Assembly: GCA_030522415.1 (NCBI GenBank)
Contig: CM060118.1
Location: 21,131,151 to 21,195,150 of the forward strand
Direction of reading: 5' to 3'
Source: Channallabes apus
Taxonomy: Eukaryota; Chordata; Actinopteri; Siluriformes; Clariidae
DNA length: 64,000 nt
Positions 46,408 through 62,089 of the stretch are shown piece after piece (positions within the stretch are counted from its first letter, which is position 1; the number at the start of each line of letters is the position of its first letter). The notes beneath the pieces were generated by a model. The model saw only the letters and a list, made by a program, of their open reading frames with translations, was not told the origin of the DNA and made no database searches. Position numbers and translations under genes: made by a program.

Positions 46408-48764
46408 ACACTTAAACTGACATATAGTTAATTGAATAAATAAACAATATTAGACAGACACCCGCTAGATGACGTTAGACGAATTTATATTACGTGTTCA
46501 TATAGGTCTAAAAGAATTTAAACTTTTTTCATTGTGTAAAACCACATATAACAGATAGATAGATGTCTTTTAATAACGTCTAACATTTTAAATTCAATAT
46601 ATCAGATCATTATCAAACATTAATACTTCTATTTATGAAAACATTTTATTAAACATTCTATTAAGTAGCTTATTGTGAGGAACTGATTTATATCTTCGCG
46701 TTCTCTCTCTTTCCCTCTCTAAAAATTTTACATTCCTGCTTATATTCCTCATTTAGAAATTATGCGGAATTACTTTATACAAACTTCGATGCAGTTGCAT
46801 ATTTATGTTTGTATAACTTACTATATGAATGTGAACAGGACCAGGACTGATCGGTGTTTACAGTCTCTTCATTATAAATGTACATGTTGCCTCTAAAGGC
46901 TGAGATTAGAGCAGTAAAGCTTACCTCCATTTTGTTCTTCTGTTCTGGAACCATGTTTTGACCTGTGCATCCGTCATTTTAAGTGCTTTTGCCAGTGCGG
47001 CTCTCTCTGCTGAAGCCAGGTACTTCTGGCGATGAAAGCGCTTCTCCAGCTCGCAGATCTGCAGCCGAGTGAACGACGTCCTTGGCTTCTTCTTCTTAGG
47101 CGGTGTGCGGTTCTGGTACGGGTGACCTATACGGCGTGTTACAGTGAAGGGTGAGAGGGCCACTGGATTGGAAAAAACAGGGCGAAAGCAAGCAAGGAAA
47201 AATCAGCAACACGACACAGCGAAGCAGCGAAGAGAAAAGCAGTTTACTGCTGGCATGGAGCGGGTTGTTAACTAAAGCGTGTAGCACGTGATAGACAATA
47301 TTCCTGTTACAAACTTAAGCAAAAATAAACACAATGTAACAAATAGCCAAAGCATTTGGCAAGATTAGCCTGATCAAAGCACAAAAGGTTAAGTCCACAG
47401 AAGATTTGAGCGATATATTTGCCACTGTGATTAATTATAGGTATGTGATTATTATTATTAGTAGGCCTACTAGTGTGTGTATATATAGTCAGCCAAAAAA
47501 TGTATACACTGAAAGTTGTATAAATAGTTTACTAAATGTTTTGTTATACGTAACAATATTATATACATAGTATATGATATGTTAATATTATCTTTATTAT
47601 ATTAATATAATATACATCGTATTATTTTCTTTTCCTGAAGTGTCACAGTGCATAATTTGTTTCTTAAAATCTGCTTTAGATGTTCAATAATCTTCAATCC
47701 GGTTAATAAACATGCTTCAATACGGGAAAAAAAGAATCTTAAAGACATTTTCAGTAACATATGGGTAAGCTTTTGGTTAATGTATTATATTTATTTTAAG
47801 TTATACTGGAGAATTGGCAGGCTATTTTAACCATTTTATCGAATCGTGTCGTTTACAGGCCAACTTCATAAACACAACCTTCTCTGCAACTTGGCTTTTG
47901 TGTTTGTTTTGTTGGTATTATAGGAATGTTCAAATTTTCAAATGCAGTACAACTAACAATAAAAAAACTATTTTTATATCACACGAATTATAATGTTAAA
48001 AGATCCATATCTGTTCTGTGTATTCGTATTAAAAATGTAAAACAAAAACGGAAATGTAAACATATAAATTAATATTAAACTAATTTTCTTCTTTCGATAT
48101 TAACTTTTAAACATACAGACAAATAATGAATTATGATTTGTGTAATAGTTAAATTATAATTTATTATATTATATTATATTATATTATATTATATTATATT
48201 ATATTATATTATATTATATTATATTATATTATATTATGAGTGTAAATGCATATATAATACAAGAATGTGGCCCAGTTGTTATGTGACATTACCTGTAAAC
48301 CTGTCTTTGGTATATCTCCTGTTACTTTCCATCCACGGAAAGGTTAATCCCGTGAGGTTGTTCAGGCTGCCCATGCCTGCCATGTTGTGCACCGTGGGGC
48401 CACTTGGGGGAATGGACGAGTGTACGCTGTTGAGTGGCCGGTGTGCGGGTACACGGATCACCCCAGACGGGTTAAGGCCGTTTCCGTTCCCGTTCATGCC
48501 AACGTTCATGTTGTACGAGCCACCGAGTGGTGCAGTGCTGCACACATTGCTGTTGTATCCTCCGGTGTTATTGCCGTTGTAGTTTCCCGTCATGGTGTTG
48601 TAGGCATTGCTCACAATGCTCCCCAGACCGTAGTCCAAGTCCTGCATCCTGGGGTTAGATATCATACAGCTCCCTTGTTCTGCATTGTTGAGAATCTGAT
48701 CGATGCCGAAGCTGATGGAGTCTACGTGTGTGTGGTGGAGATGTGCTCCTATGTTATGATCCAT
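45869..48764 (-). CDS. tlx1: T-cell leukemia homeobox protein 1 (TLX1/Hox11), three exons
   Basis: Joining exons 48764-48293, 47162-46925 and 46079-45869 gives 921 nt, that is 306 codons plus stop, with GT-AG introns and matching phases. TLX1 is a nuclear homeodomain transcription factor; in vertebrates it is needed for spleen development and sensory neuron specification. Visible motifs in order: an Eh1-like repression motif FGIDQIL at residues 19-25; a Gly/Asn-rich linker; [10 protein letters not shown]; a PBX-type FPWME at 142-146; a basic run KKKK at 180-183; and a homeodomain at about 181-240 with W228 F229 Q230 N231. Homeodomain position 47 is Thr (T227), the hallmark of the TLX family. 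The pieces [26 protein letters not shown] and [11 protein letters not shown] match TLX1 better than TLX2 or TLX3. Human TLX1 is slightly longer (330 aa) because of Gly/Ala-rich expansions. The assignment is from recognition, not a database search. Confidence 0.96.
46331..46406. repeat. (GATA)n microsatellite in tlx1 intron 2
   Basis: About nineteen gata/atag units without interruption, inside the intron between tlx1 exons 2 and 3. Likely length-polymorphic. Confidence 0.95.
46925..47162 (-). CDS. tlx1: tlx1 coding exon 2 (homeodomain)
   Basis: The acceptor is a pyrimidine-rich tract ending TCCAG|TGGCC (AG at 47164-47163); the donor is TGGAG|GTAAGC (GT at 46924-46923). The 238 nt encode residues V158 (split with exon 1) to R237. 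They cover [17 protein letters not shown] and the homeodomain through helix 3, [11 protein letters not shown]. This exon holds nearly all DNA-contact residues. Its reading frame is open, and intron 1 (48292-47163) is about 1.1 kb. Confidence 0.96.
48160..48237. repeat. (ATATT)n pentanucleotide repeat in tlx1 intron 1
   Basis: About fifteen tatta units, beginning roughly 55 nt downstream of the exon 1 donor site on the transcribed strand. Confidence 0.95.
48293..48764 (-). CDS. tlx1: tlx1 coding exon 1
   Basis: It starts at the ATG whose first base is 48764 ([11 protein letters not shown]) and encodes 157 whole codons plus one base. It ends ...KDRFT-G at the donor ACAG|GTAATG, with GT at 48292-48291. 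It carries the Eh1-like repressor motif and the FPWME motif. The Gly/Asn-rich middle (about residues 60-115) replaces the Gly/Ala-rich stretch of mammalian TLX1. The start is well supported, because the N-terminal block around [10 protein letters not shown] lies at the expected distance. Confidence 0.95.
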
Positions 48765-49060
48765 GGTGTCGAAGAGGCGCGCGCTCCCAGAGCTCCTCCG
48801 CGCCGCGCCTGATCACGCAGCTTCAGGAGCGCGGCTTTTTGCTTCGATCCGCGCTATCACAAAACCACGACTGCGTGAGCATGTATGAGAAGCACTGAAC
48901 TTCAGTCGTTTGTCGTTTTCCCCTACCCCCCTTTTTTGGCTTAGAGCAAGCCTGCCGGATGGAGAGCCACGGGAGCATCAATCAAAATGCCAAATAGGCC
49001 GGGGAAGATTAAGCTAGAGCTTTCAGTCTCCGGCACCCAATTGGCTAAAGGAATAACTAC
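48765..49060 (-). promoter_or_regulatory. tlx1: tlx1 5' flank / probable promoter and 5' UTR
   Basis: The 5' flank of the tlx1 start is locally GC-rich with several CpGs (48770-48865), against an AT-rich background. An inverted CCAAT-like motif (CCAATTGG) lies at about 49039-49046. A short TATATATATATA tract follows near 49070, but it is simple repeat and not reliable as a TATA box. No transcription start can be placed from sequence alone. Confidence 0.5.
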
Positions 49061-50495
49061 GATTCTATTATATATATATAAGACATAAAGATCACTAAAC
49101 CCCACTATGTTAAAAGCTACCACAAAGCGCATTTTGATTCATAACTAAGCAATAAAATATATCCGCAATCTCTGGAGTAACTGATAATTATCCTTATAAA
49201 TAAAAATATTAAAGTAAGAGATAAAATAAAACAAATACATTAAATTAACTCGGAAATATCACACACTATTAAATAAGAGCAACCAATAATATTAATAGTA
49301 TGAACAACAGTAGAAGTTGGAATGCTTACTTGTAATTATCTTGAATATTGTAATTACATTTATTGCATAGAATTACTGAACAGAATTCATAGTATTTTTA
49401 TATACTTTTTTCGGACGCAGCCTAACTGTGCTTTTTGCTTTCCTTTTTGAATTTGTATGGATTCTTCTAAAAATCTATTGTCCGCGTTTCGTTGCAGCGG
49501 ATGTGAAAGAATTACGTGCTAAACCCTTAAAGTAAAAAAAAAATCCTATTTAAAATACAATCCATACCAAACAACCGTATTCTTTCGACATTTATATGTT
49601 TATGTGTTATAACAACCGTATGCCTTTAGCCTCGAACACCAACTGAGCTTTGCAAGAGATTAATGTTACTGTAACTTCGCTGTTCAGCCTTCAAGCCTCT
49701 GGCTGTAGGTGAAGTCAGACTCTATTAGTTCAATGGATATATACCAATTCATGTGGGTGTGTGCAATGAATGGTTGCAGTAACAACAGTTTACTATCCAA
49801 TTAATCCTTTGCTAAAATTCAGTTTATGATATTCATATTCGGCTTAGCACAACTTTTCTTATTTATTTTTTGTCCTAGTCGATAGAACCATAAAGTTAGA
49901 AAATTACTTGGTTGTTATTAATCTAGATATGTTACGCTACGAATCAATCTAGGTTTTTTTTTTTTACTCAGCCAAGTGTTAATGTTCAATCCGGTTAATA
50001 AACATCAAACTGTGAGTGATATATATTATCTTACTGTGCTAGCAAAATAGTGGAGTTAATCGCCAATTTCTCATTGACTTTATATTAAAAGACGATGCAG
50101 TAGAGGATAGAAGGAGCTGTCAAATACAGTGAAATATTAAGCCTATTAATTTTGCACTATTAATAGCCATGTAACCGTTATAACCATTATAAATGAACCA
50201 TTTAGAAAGCATTGATGAACAAAATAAATATTTAATTGGAAAGAATAACACTGCAAAAACAATGCACATGCTAAATAAAATACATTTTTAATACCCTTTA
50301 AATTGTGAAGAATAAGCCTGGGCTTAGTGATCTATTTGGATAAAGATTTAGAGAGAATTATTTAAAACATTACAGTATTAATATTACATGAGTCTCTTGA
50401 TTCAGACTATCCAATTAATCATAGTAAAGCACTCATCAAAGGGGTTATTTCGCTACAATCGGGTCTAAAATGAGACATTAAACAACACCACGACT

Positions 50496-50533
<38 letters not shown>

Positions 50534-50854
50534 AATAATAATAATAATAAACAGTTGTATGTAAACTTGGCTACTATGTGAAATGTGGTACAAATAACGG
50601 AAAACAGCCAATTTCATTATAATAATGATCTCATCATTATGCGCCCGAAAAACACTTAAGATGGAACAGTGGGATTCAATCATGGGTATTAATGAGCTGA
50701 ATGGCTGCTGCCTTAATGCTGAAATTGTTAGATTTATGAGTAAATAAAAAGCGAGATTTATCGATTATCGATTTATTTAAACATTTCTGTACTTTCTCAG
50801 CGACAGTTCTGTGTTCCTGGTAGCTCTACACCTTCTTTTCAAGCTGTTTTCAGG
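49061..50854. other. Noncoding, proximal upstream of tlx1
   Basis: AT-rich, no repeats except the palindromic ATT/AAT tract at 50499-50551. Several TAAT-type sites. No ORF of note. Confidence 0.5.
50499..50551. repeat. (ATT)n-(AAT)n palindromic microsatellite
   Basis: A run of ATT units changes directly to AAT units near 50531, making a perfect AT-only inverted repeat able to form a hairpin or cruciform. Confidence 0.9.
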
Positions 50855-50960
50855 TTTGAGGCGCCTGAGCGCGCCGCCGCCGCTTCCAGTGCGCGCACAC
50901 GCTCTGCTGACGAAAAGCGTGTAAAGCGCGCGGCCGAGGTGATGACGCGGTTAATGAGGT
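50855..50960. promoter_or_regulatory. CpG-rich block upstream of tlx1
   Basis: A dense GC and CpG run (gcgcctgagcgcgccgccgc, gcgcgcacacgctctgctga, gtaaagcgcgcggccgaggt) about 2.1 kb upstream of the tlx1 start, in otherwise AT-rich sequence, followed by a TGACG site. It could be an alternative tlx1 promoter or a divergent noncoding promoter. No ORF is associated. Inference from composition and position. Confidence 0.5.
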
Positions 50961-52658
50961 AAATCAGCGGCTACTTCCTTCCTGAACCCTCAGTCCAGTC
51001 GATTAAAGGCGCCCACTGGAAATGCATTCTTCCTATTAAAGGCGAAGTCCTGTGGAGAGATTTTGGTTTGGTCGAGGAAATAAAACAACGTTTAACTTTT
51101 AAGTATATAATAGGAGTGTTATATTGAGACTTTCAAGTCTGTAGATGCTTCTTGTCTTAGTTTAGAGAGAAAAATCTATAAAATTATTAGATCAGCATGG
51201 AATATTTTGCAAACATGGTAGGAACATTATGTGGAGATTATAAATGCAATTATACTTCGGTATTATATTGAGTATTGCAATGGCAAGAGTGTGTACGTTA
51301 TTAAGAAACTGTCCGTAAAATAAGTATTTAAAAATGGAATTTATAAATTGGTAAAACTTTACCAGCTTGTGATGATTAATTATTGGTACACAAAAATGCA
51401 CTGAATTTGTTATTTGATGTAAAAAAAAAAAATTAATAAATAAAAAAATATTTGGTATTAATTCAGAAAAAGCCATCCCTTAGGATATACTATAAATGAG
51501 AACAAGAGAGCCATGTTCACATTAGCTAATTAATTAAGAAGTACCGCGCATTAATTATTGCAGATCAGAGGAGGAGGCTGGGTATTACTGCTTCCACACC
51601 TGCACAGTGAACCAGGACATTTTGGACCTCAAATTAGAAAATGAAAATCCCAGCTACTGCATGGAGAAAATGCTGAAACATTTTATATAAATATACTATA
51701 ACTGAATTCCCATTTTAATTTGATTATTATTTTTGTACATTTGGATCCAGCTGTACAGCATTTTTAAAAAGAAGACTTGAAAAAACTTATATAAAATTTT
51801 CCTATGTATGATCATGACTTCTTTTTATTTTATTTATTAATGAATTTAGAATTATAGATTTTATGCATCAACAATTAACACCTGGCAGTTCTTGCAACAA
51901 ACAACAACAACAACAATAATCTGAAACTGAAAAGAAAAAAGACAAACCTAAAAAAATTAGACAATTGTTCAATCTTAAGTGTTGAGATTAGTTGGAGTGT
52001 TGAGTGACACCTTCTCCATTAACTTGTTGTGTCTTTCTTTCTAATGAGCTTTTCACTTAACAACATGTCAGTCAAAATGTAGCTTGTATAACAGTATCAT
52101 TATTAAATTAGATTTTATTGCTTGATACACTCACAGTGTGATTTTACTGATAGATACATGTGTGATACATTCATTATGGTTAAATGTAAGTTAAATGAGA
52201 AAAGACTGTTTGGCACTATTTGCAGTATTATAGTATAGCCTTTGGTCTTACAATAAATTGCCATTCAACAATTCTTGAATAATCTGTGCAGTAACCCAAT
52301 TTCTACACTGTAAATTGACATTTCCAAAAATTCTGGTAAAGGAGACATAATCAACTGCTGTACATCTATCTATGTTGATATATAATATATATAATAAAAA
52401 ATTTTTTTAATGTTATGCTGTATATGTAGTTTTGTTAATAAATTCACAATATCGCTAGTACATGAAAAAAAGGTATTGGTGCTTTTTTCTGTAATTTACT
52501 TTTAAAATGTTTTCTATTAGTTGAAGCAATACAGCACAGCTTATTGTAACATAATGACTATAAATGTAATGAATATAATAAATATAAACATTATACTTTT
52601 AATCAGCAAAGAGCATTCCTAGGATAAGTAGCTCAAGAAAAAAAACACAAATTTGTAA

Positions 52659-52736
<78 letters not shown>

Positions 52737-54789
52737 ATGTTTAAATAATTGTTCTTTTAACTTTATCCATTTTATATACACACATATTGTGATATCTATA
52801 CTGTATATATTTCTGTGTAAACATATATGGTAACTTCCTTGGCCTTGATTTGCAACATAAAAATGACAATTAAAATTCTATGACAATCTAAAAGGTTGTA
52901 AAGTTTTGGAGTGCCTGATTAAGGGAGATGTGGTCACACCTTTTAATTTCGGCTTTTGGTAATGTTTTTAATTTGTACTTTCTAGAACTATACTGGATAT
53001 TTAAAAGCTATATGAAACAACAAAAATAATTACGTAATTAAGTAAAATTAACAACAACAACAACAACAGTCAGTAGTTATTTTAAGACACAAAGGTCAGC
53101 TCTTCTGGAACAGTTCTGAGAAGAACAGTATTGTCAACTACATTTGCAAAACCCATCAAGTACAATGATGAAACTAACTCTTTTGAAGACCATCGCATTA
53201 AAACAAGACCAAAGTTTAGCTCTGCTCTGAGTAAAGAAGGAGAAGTTCATAGAGTTACCAGCCTCAGAAATGATCAGAATTAAGATCACCTCAGATTAGA
53301 GCCATTATGAAGGCTTTACAGAGCATAAGTAGCAGACACATCTCAATATCAACTGATCAAAGGAGATTATTGCATATTTTGCATACCTTCAGATTTGTTT
53401 TACAATGTAAAAAAAAATCAGAAGAAAAAACATTGAATTAGAAGTTGTGTATTTTTGAGGGGACCCACATCAGGGTGATGATGCTGATACTCACATGTAA
53501 GCACCTTTCAAGTCATGTATGCTTGTTAAATTGACATGTTCACAACTGGTTCTTCACAATATTTTGACAAGAAAGGTGGCAAGAATGACAGTTGTGGTAA
53601 GTAGAGTCACTTGATTAACACAGTATAATTAATTGTTAAGCTTTCATCTTAAATGTCTTTGTAGTGCTCTTTCCACATAGATTAAAGCATTAACTTCCTT
53701 TTCAGACCCTCTTTAAATGATGTGAATTTCCAGAGGTTGTGTGTCATGTTTGTAGTGAATATGAGAGACAGATGACTCACTAGATGAATTAAAGAACAGA
53801 TTTATTGCCTAAAGCGCAACTCCCATCTTGCACAAACACATGGGAAGTCTCATCTTTTCCTCCCAGCACCATGTGGACTTACTCCGGGCCTGATAGGGGA
53901 CTTGACACCCATCACAGCGGAAGCTGGTCCTCCCCGCTGCTGATGGTGTGTGCATGCTCTCAAGTGCAGGCGCATCCTGTCGCCTGGATTATTTGGGGGA
54001 GGCTTGATGGCCAGCCTCACTTCCCTTTCCCATCCTGAGCACAGTACCCCAGCTGGGACCTGTTTACTTCTTAAAGATAGATGAATTCAGGCTATTCATC
54101 CCACCAGCTACTGGTCATTACATGCAAGCACTCCTTCCATTCCCCTGTGTGTCATTGACTTAGAATGTCACTTTGCCTTCACTGTCACCGTGCATTGGCT
54201 TTCTCTTTGCAGCTGCCATGCATGAATAGAAGGAAATACACATAATTTTCGATTGTCAAAAACTATATTATCATGTGTTCTATTTAAACAGTTTAAAGTT
54301 TTTACATTTATTTTTAAAAAGTTGAAATTATTTTTAAACTTTAAGTTTAACTGAGGATGGGATAAAAAATAATTATTTAACTTAAATTTTTTTAGGGAAT
54401 GATAGTTTCCATTTTTTTTGTCATTTTCAATGACTTTGATCAGCATCTATTTAATAAATGTTTGACAGTTAAAGACACTTTTAAAGACACTTAAGATAAA
54501 AAAAGATTTTAAAAAAATGTAAAGAAAAAATGTGCGGCCTCTATAATTCTCTTTGTTAGCTTATAGATTATAAGAAGTATCTGTAGAAATAGAGTATAAT
54601 AAAGCTGTATGAACACTGATATTCATCAGAACGACACTACGCATTTTTATTATTAGAACTTTTAACACAATACCATAATTTCTAAATGTTTAAACAGTTT
54701 CTCATTAACACTATATTTGTAACAGCATGGCTATAAACAGAACCAGTTATTTCTCATTAAACTTCTGACTATAAATCAGTTATTTTCAG
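50961..54789. other. Noncoding, upstream of tlx1
   Basis: AT-rich, with AACA and AT tracts. A segment at 53760-54065 (including gcatcctgtcgcctggatta) shares a phrase with 42080-42105 (atgctgtcgcctggcattat) and is probably an unclassified dispersed repeat. No gene. Confidence 0.5.
52676..52733. repeat. (AT)n microsatellite following a poly(A) run
   Basis: Poly(A) at 52656-52676 leads into AT dinucleotides. Another (TA)n tract is at 58062-58129. Confidence 0.95.
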
Positions 54790-55150
54790 TACAGCTGAAT
54801 CAAATCATCACTTCCTGTTAGTAGGTCCTGACTGTGTGCTGAGCAATAGGAGACACTACAATCTGTCATCACACGGTGCCTTCAACAGGTAGGAGGTTTT
54901 GAGTGTGTGTGTGTTTTTTCGTTTGGCCTTGTTCCCCCTGCCCTCATTCCAATTATGCAGTCTACGACACCATAACAAACAGATCCTCTAGCCCAAACGT
55001 ACAACACAGAAACATCAGCACAGACTGCCTGGTGCCTGCACTGGCCTCAGGGGCCTCACCTCGCACTTAATGATCTGCTCTGATGGACAGAGGCTGTGGG
55101 CCAGGGCTTAGCGTCTACTCTGACAAGCCAGCTTCATACCAGGACCAAGG
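54790..55150. promoter_or_regulatory. Possible regulatory element, unique sequence
   Basis: Non-repetitive, comparatively GC-rich stretch (for example ctgcactggcctcaggggcc near 55036 and ggctgtgggccagggcttag) within AT-rich flanks upstream of tlx1. No coding potential is recognised. Confidence 0.3.
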
Positions 55151-56269
55151 TACAACATTTCAGCTCATACACTGTTCACCAGCTCTGACTCAGGTTTTGA
55201 AATATGCACTCATTACTTTTTTTGTGCTGCAACATTAATTATAATAAGTTCAACAAAGTAAGTATCCGATCGCATAACCAGACATTACTGCATTTTTGTG
55301 AATAACTGCATGTGATTTGCTTTGAAAATAAGACTGAAGTTTTAACACTTCAAGCATTATAACATCGACAGAGTCTCCAGGGTCAAAGGCTATCTCAGAT
55401 TGGATTAATGGTACAAGGAACAGAAAACACTCATTTTTGTGTGGTAGATCTGATAGCCTAGTACACAATGGATTAAGCCTTTAACAAAGTCATGATCTTT
55501 TCTGCATCCCTAACCCATCACAAATCCAACTATATATTTATTGAAGAAATCATAAAATACAAAAAAAGTTCACTTTTTTCCGATCGAATTTTAGAATAAG
55601 ATTCCAGGGATAAAAGAAATAGAAAAGAGACAATCACCAATCAGAAACTGGCCAAACAGAAGCAAGGGCTTAACCCCACTGCACCATGGCCATAAATTTA
55701 CATTAGGCAACCAGTGAGAGTCATACTGACAGCAAAAGGCAAAAGTTAAGCCAAGACAGGAAGCTGGAGTCATGAGCTGCCATGCGTCTCGTGGGATTTT
55801 GGAAAATCATTTCTTTTTTGTTCAGCAGAAAATCTGAGAAGCTGTCTGAAATGGAAGTGAACAGAACACCTAAAATAGAAAAATGATCTTTTTCTCATAT
55901 CATACTTAATCCTTTCACATGACAAATATGTTGACATGGGTCGCTACGGCATATAAATATCTTTCTTTGAAGCATATACATTTGTCTTGTTTTTTAGTTT
56001 TTTGGAGCACTTATTTTGTCAGTGGAGGATTTTACAGTGGGCAAGATGGAGAGTTATGTTCTGTTTAGCTGGAGTCAGCACGGCATCACTCAGCCTAGTA
56101 AACAGTGTCACTTCCTAACACTGCGCAGACGACTCTCCACTTGCTTACAGGGGAAACACACTCAGCAGTCAAGTGTCAACACGGCCCACGATGGCACCGT
56201 AACAGACAGCGATAAGCCTTCCCCCTATTGAGGACAGGGAGAGAGTCGGGGGTGAGCGGGACATGCTGG

Positions 56270-56885
56270 CAGTCGACATCTTTTATTGGTTTTAATTTAG
56301 CAAACTTTAGTAAGACATTCAGAAAAACAATAAAGCAGTCAATTTGCTGGCAATTAAAATGGCCTCACGTTGGGAAGTCGTGCCTGCTTACGACAACTGC
56401 CTGTCCCTCTGACAGGCTGATGATTGATTACCCAGCCCGGGTCGTCTTTATAATGCGATAAGCCAAATTAAACCCTTGACTGTGGGGGCCCATCTGAGGC
56501 CTGGCTGGGCAAATTAAATCTTCAGCACTGCTGTCGTTCTCTACTGTTCATTCTCCTCCACCTCTGTGCGCACGTCATACCAATAGATACTGTCTTTCTT
56601 GGAAAAAAAAAGTCTGGGGGAAAAAGGCAATAAAACACGACATAAATGGCCTCAATCTCCCTGTTCGTTCTCTCGGGAGCAGCAAGCCAGGTGAGACAGC
56701 AGCAGCCACCGAGCTGAGGACATTAAGCCATATTAAATGTACTAAAGACTTAATGAAGTTCAGGCAAGCACTGGCACTGTTGACTTTATTAGTTTACACC
56801 AGATTAATGGGGATAATCATTTAAGTGATGGAGATGGATTACCCTCTCCAAGCTGGTCTGTGACTCTGAATCTCTCAGACAGCAT
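56270..56885. promoter_or_regulatory. Candidate conserved regulatory element upstream of tlx1
   Basis: No repeat, transposon or convincing ORF; balanced composition in an AT-rich neighbourhood; dense homeodomain-type TAAT/ATTA sites (gattaatggggataatcatt near 56801-56820; ttaatttag near 56292-56300), GATTGATT near 56424-56431 and an ATAAATGG near 56644. This texture is typical of developmental enhancers. Without a cross-species alignment it is only a candidate. Confidence 0.4.
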
Positions 56886-60069
<3,184 letters not shown>

Positions 60070-60470
60070 CGTTCATTCTTTTTCCGAATCCCTGAGCTGT
60101 TATGAGAGTGGTCAGCGACAGCAGTGCTGATCTGGTATGAGGAAGCAGGAGTGGAGCGAATAGGACAGGCCAACAGGCACGGTGTCTGACAGACCATTAC
60201 TGCAGACAGGCACATAACTCACCCCGATAAGCGTTGCTGTTGACACAGCCTCAGTCAGGCCTTAGAGAAAGGAAGGCAAAGAGCAAGAAAGTGTGTGTAC
60301 GCGTCAGCATAAAGCCATGCAGTTAGCACACAGCCATGCCACAGATCCTCGATGTTGACAACTTAAGTACTGTGCCTGCATGGCTTTTTGCCCCTGCTCT
60401 CTGTTTCTCTCACTCTCAGTGCCTCAACTTCCTCCTTTCCATTTCCTGACAAAATGTATACTTACTTAGC
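60070..60470. promoter_or_regulatory. Possible regulatory element, unique sequence
   Basis: Another unique, GC-balanced block (gagtggtcagcgacagcagt, cacggtgtctgacagaccat, ccccgataagcgttgctgtt) without ORF or repeat features, about 11.5 kb upstream of the tlx1 start. Confidence 0.3.
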
Positions 60471-60974
60471 CACGTTACTCATCTGTCCAAGGTTAATAGC
60501 AATCTTGGGCATCTTCCTCAATAAAGTTACATAATTTAGAAAAAGGTAATGCTAATAAAGTAATATAAAAAGGGATGACATCTGATCTTTTAGTGTTGCT
60601 AAGCTTTTCAGAGAAAAATTAAAAGCATACTTTATACTCCTAATTATTATACGAATATTCTCTCTCTATCTATCTACTGTATCTGAACCAATGAGTTTTC
60701 TTGTTAGACCCATGGTTTCAAATTTCCAGTCCTGAATTATTATTTTTTGCATTCACCTGCTAGAAATCCCAATTCAGTTCGTTCATGAACATTGTGATGA
60801 TTAGCTGATAAGTAATTCAGAGTGTGTAGAGTAAGTAAAACGGAGCACAATGGGAATAACTACATTGTATTATCTGGATATGTACTGTATATGGTTAGGA
60901 TCCATGTTACACCATCATAGTCTAAAGTTCCTTGCTCACTCTGTGTCTTTCAGTCTCAGCACCTGTAAGTGCTG

Positions 60975-61017
<43 letters not shown>

Positions 61018-62089
61018 GGGGGCTCTCAGCAGGTTGAGACAGTGTGCAGGCCTGTCCCAGTGGGCTCTGAGCAGCACTTCCACACAGCCTGGGGTCAGTC
61101 AGCAGTGATAACACAGGGTCAGAGGTCACACACCATACAGGATCTCCTTACACTCAGTCAGCTGCCAGAGAGCACTTCAGCCGTCTCCACTCTCACTGCT
61201 TATAGACTCCTTAGTTAAAACTTGGCATGCATATTTTCACACACACACTGAGGATACAATTACAAAGAGTCCAATTTTAAATGATATGAATTGCACTTTT
61301 GTGCATTGGCATTTATGTTTCTAATGGCATTTTGTATTCTAATGGATGATATTATGGATAAAATCTTTTCTTTCACACAAATGATATTTAGCATTTTAAT
61401 TTTGAAGGCCATTTAAATTCCAATTCAAGTATAGTATAACATCTTGTTTTCTTAAAACCATTAACATTAAATCCACCTAGGTTTTATGTTCCCCTTGTTT
61501 TGCCGAAGCAGCGCTGGCCCTTTGGGCTATGACTCCACAAACCACTGTGGTGTCTGGCTCTGGGACATTAGCAACTGATCCTCTGGGTGTCTTCCGCTGC
61601 AGGGTGGCGCATCCATGGATCGGGCTTGCTTGCCTGGCGCATTTCATGCGTACTCGATCGGATTGGGATCTGGGGAATTTGGAGGCTTAGTCAACAACCT
61701 TGAACTCTTTGCTTGCTTTGCTTTGCGCTCTGTGTGTGGCAGGCTGTGATGTGTTAACAGTTCTGGTGCCTTTCTATTGTGGCCAGCACTGATTTGTTTT
61801 GCCGCTTGGTATCGAACAGCTTTGAACACAAAGCGTGAAGAAATTATGTTTAAAAACTGTGTTGTGTATATACTTCATATATGGCGAGCCAGGTAGTGAT
61901 GAAATTTATAGTTTTTCTAATAATCATTTTCCCCCCTCACTGAAATGCATGATGGACTTTAAACAGTGGCTGATGTTGAAAAATCTTGCATAATGTCTCT
62001 CTTTGTTTTAATAATCTTCATGGTTATATTTATTCCATTCATTTTATTGTTTAATAGTTTAAAAAAAGTTTTATTCCAGGGGGAGGGGG

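Noticed and set aside
48279..48812. Plus-strand ORFs opposite tlx1 exon 1 (105 and 141 codons)
   Set aside because: Antisense shadows of the GC-richer tlx1 coding exon.
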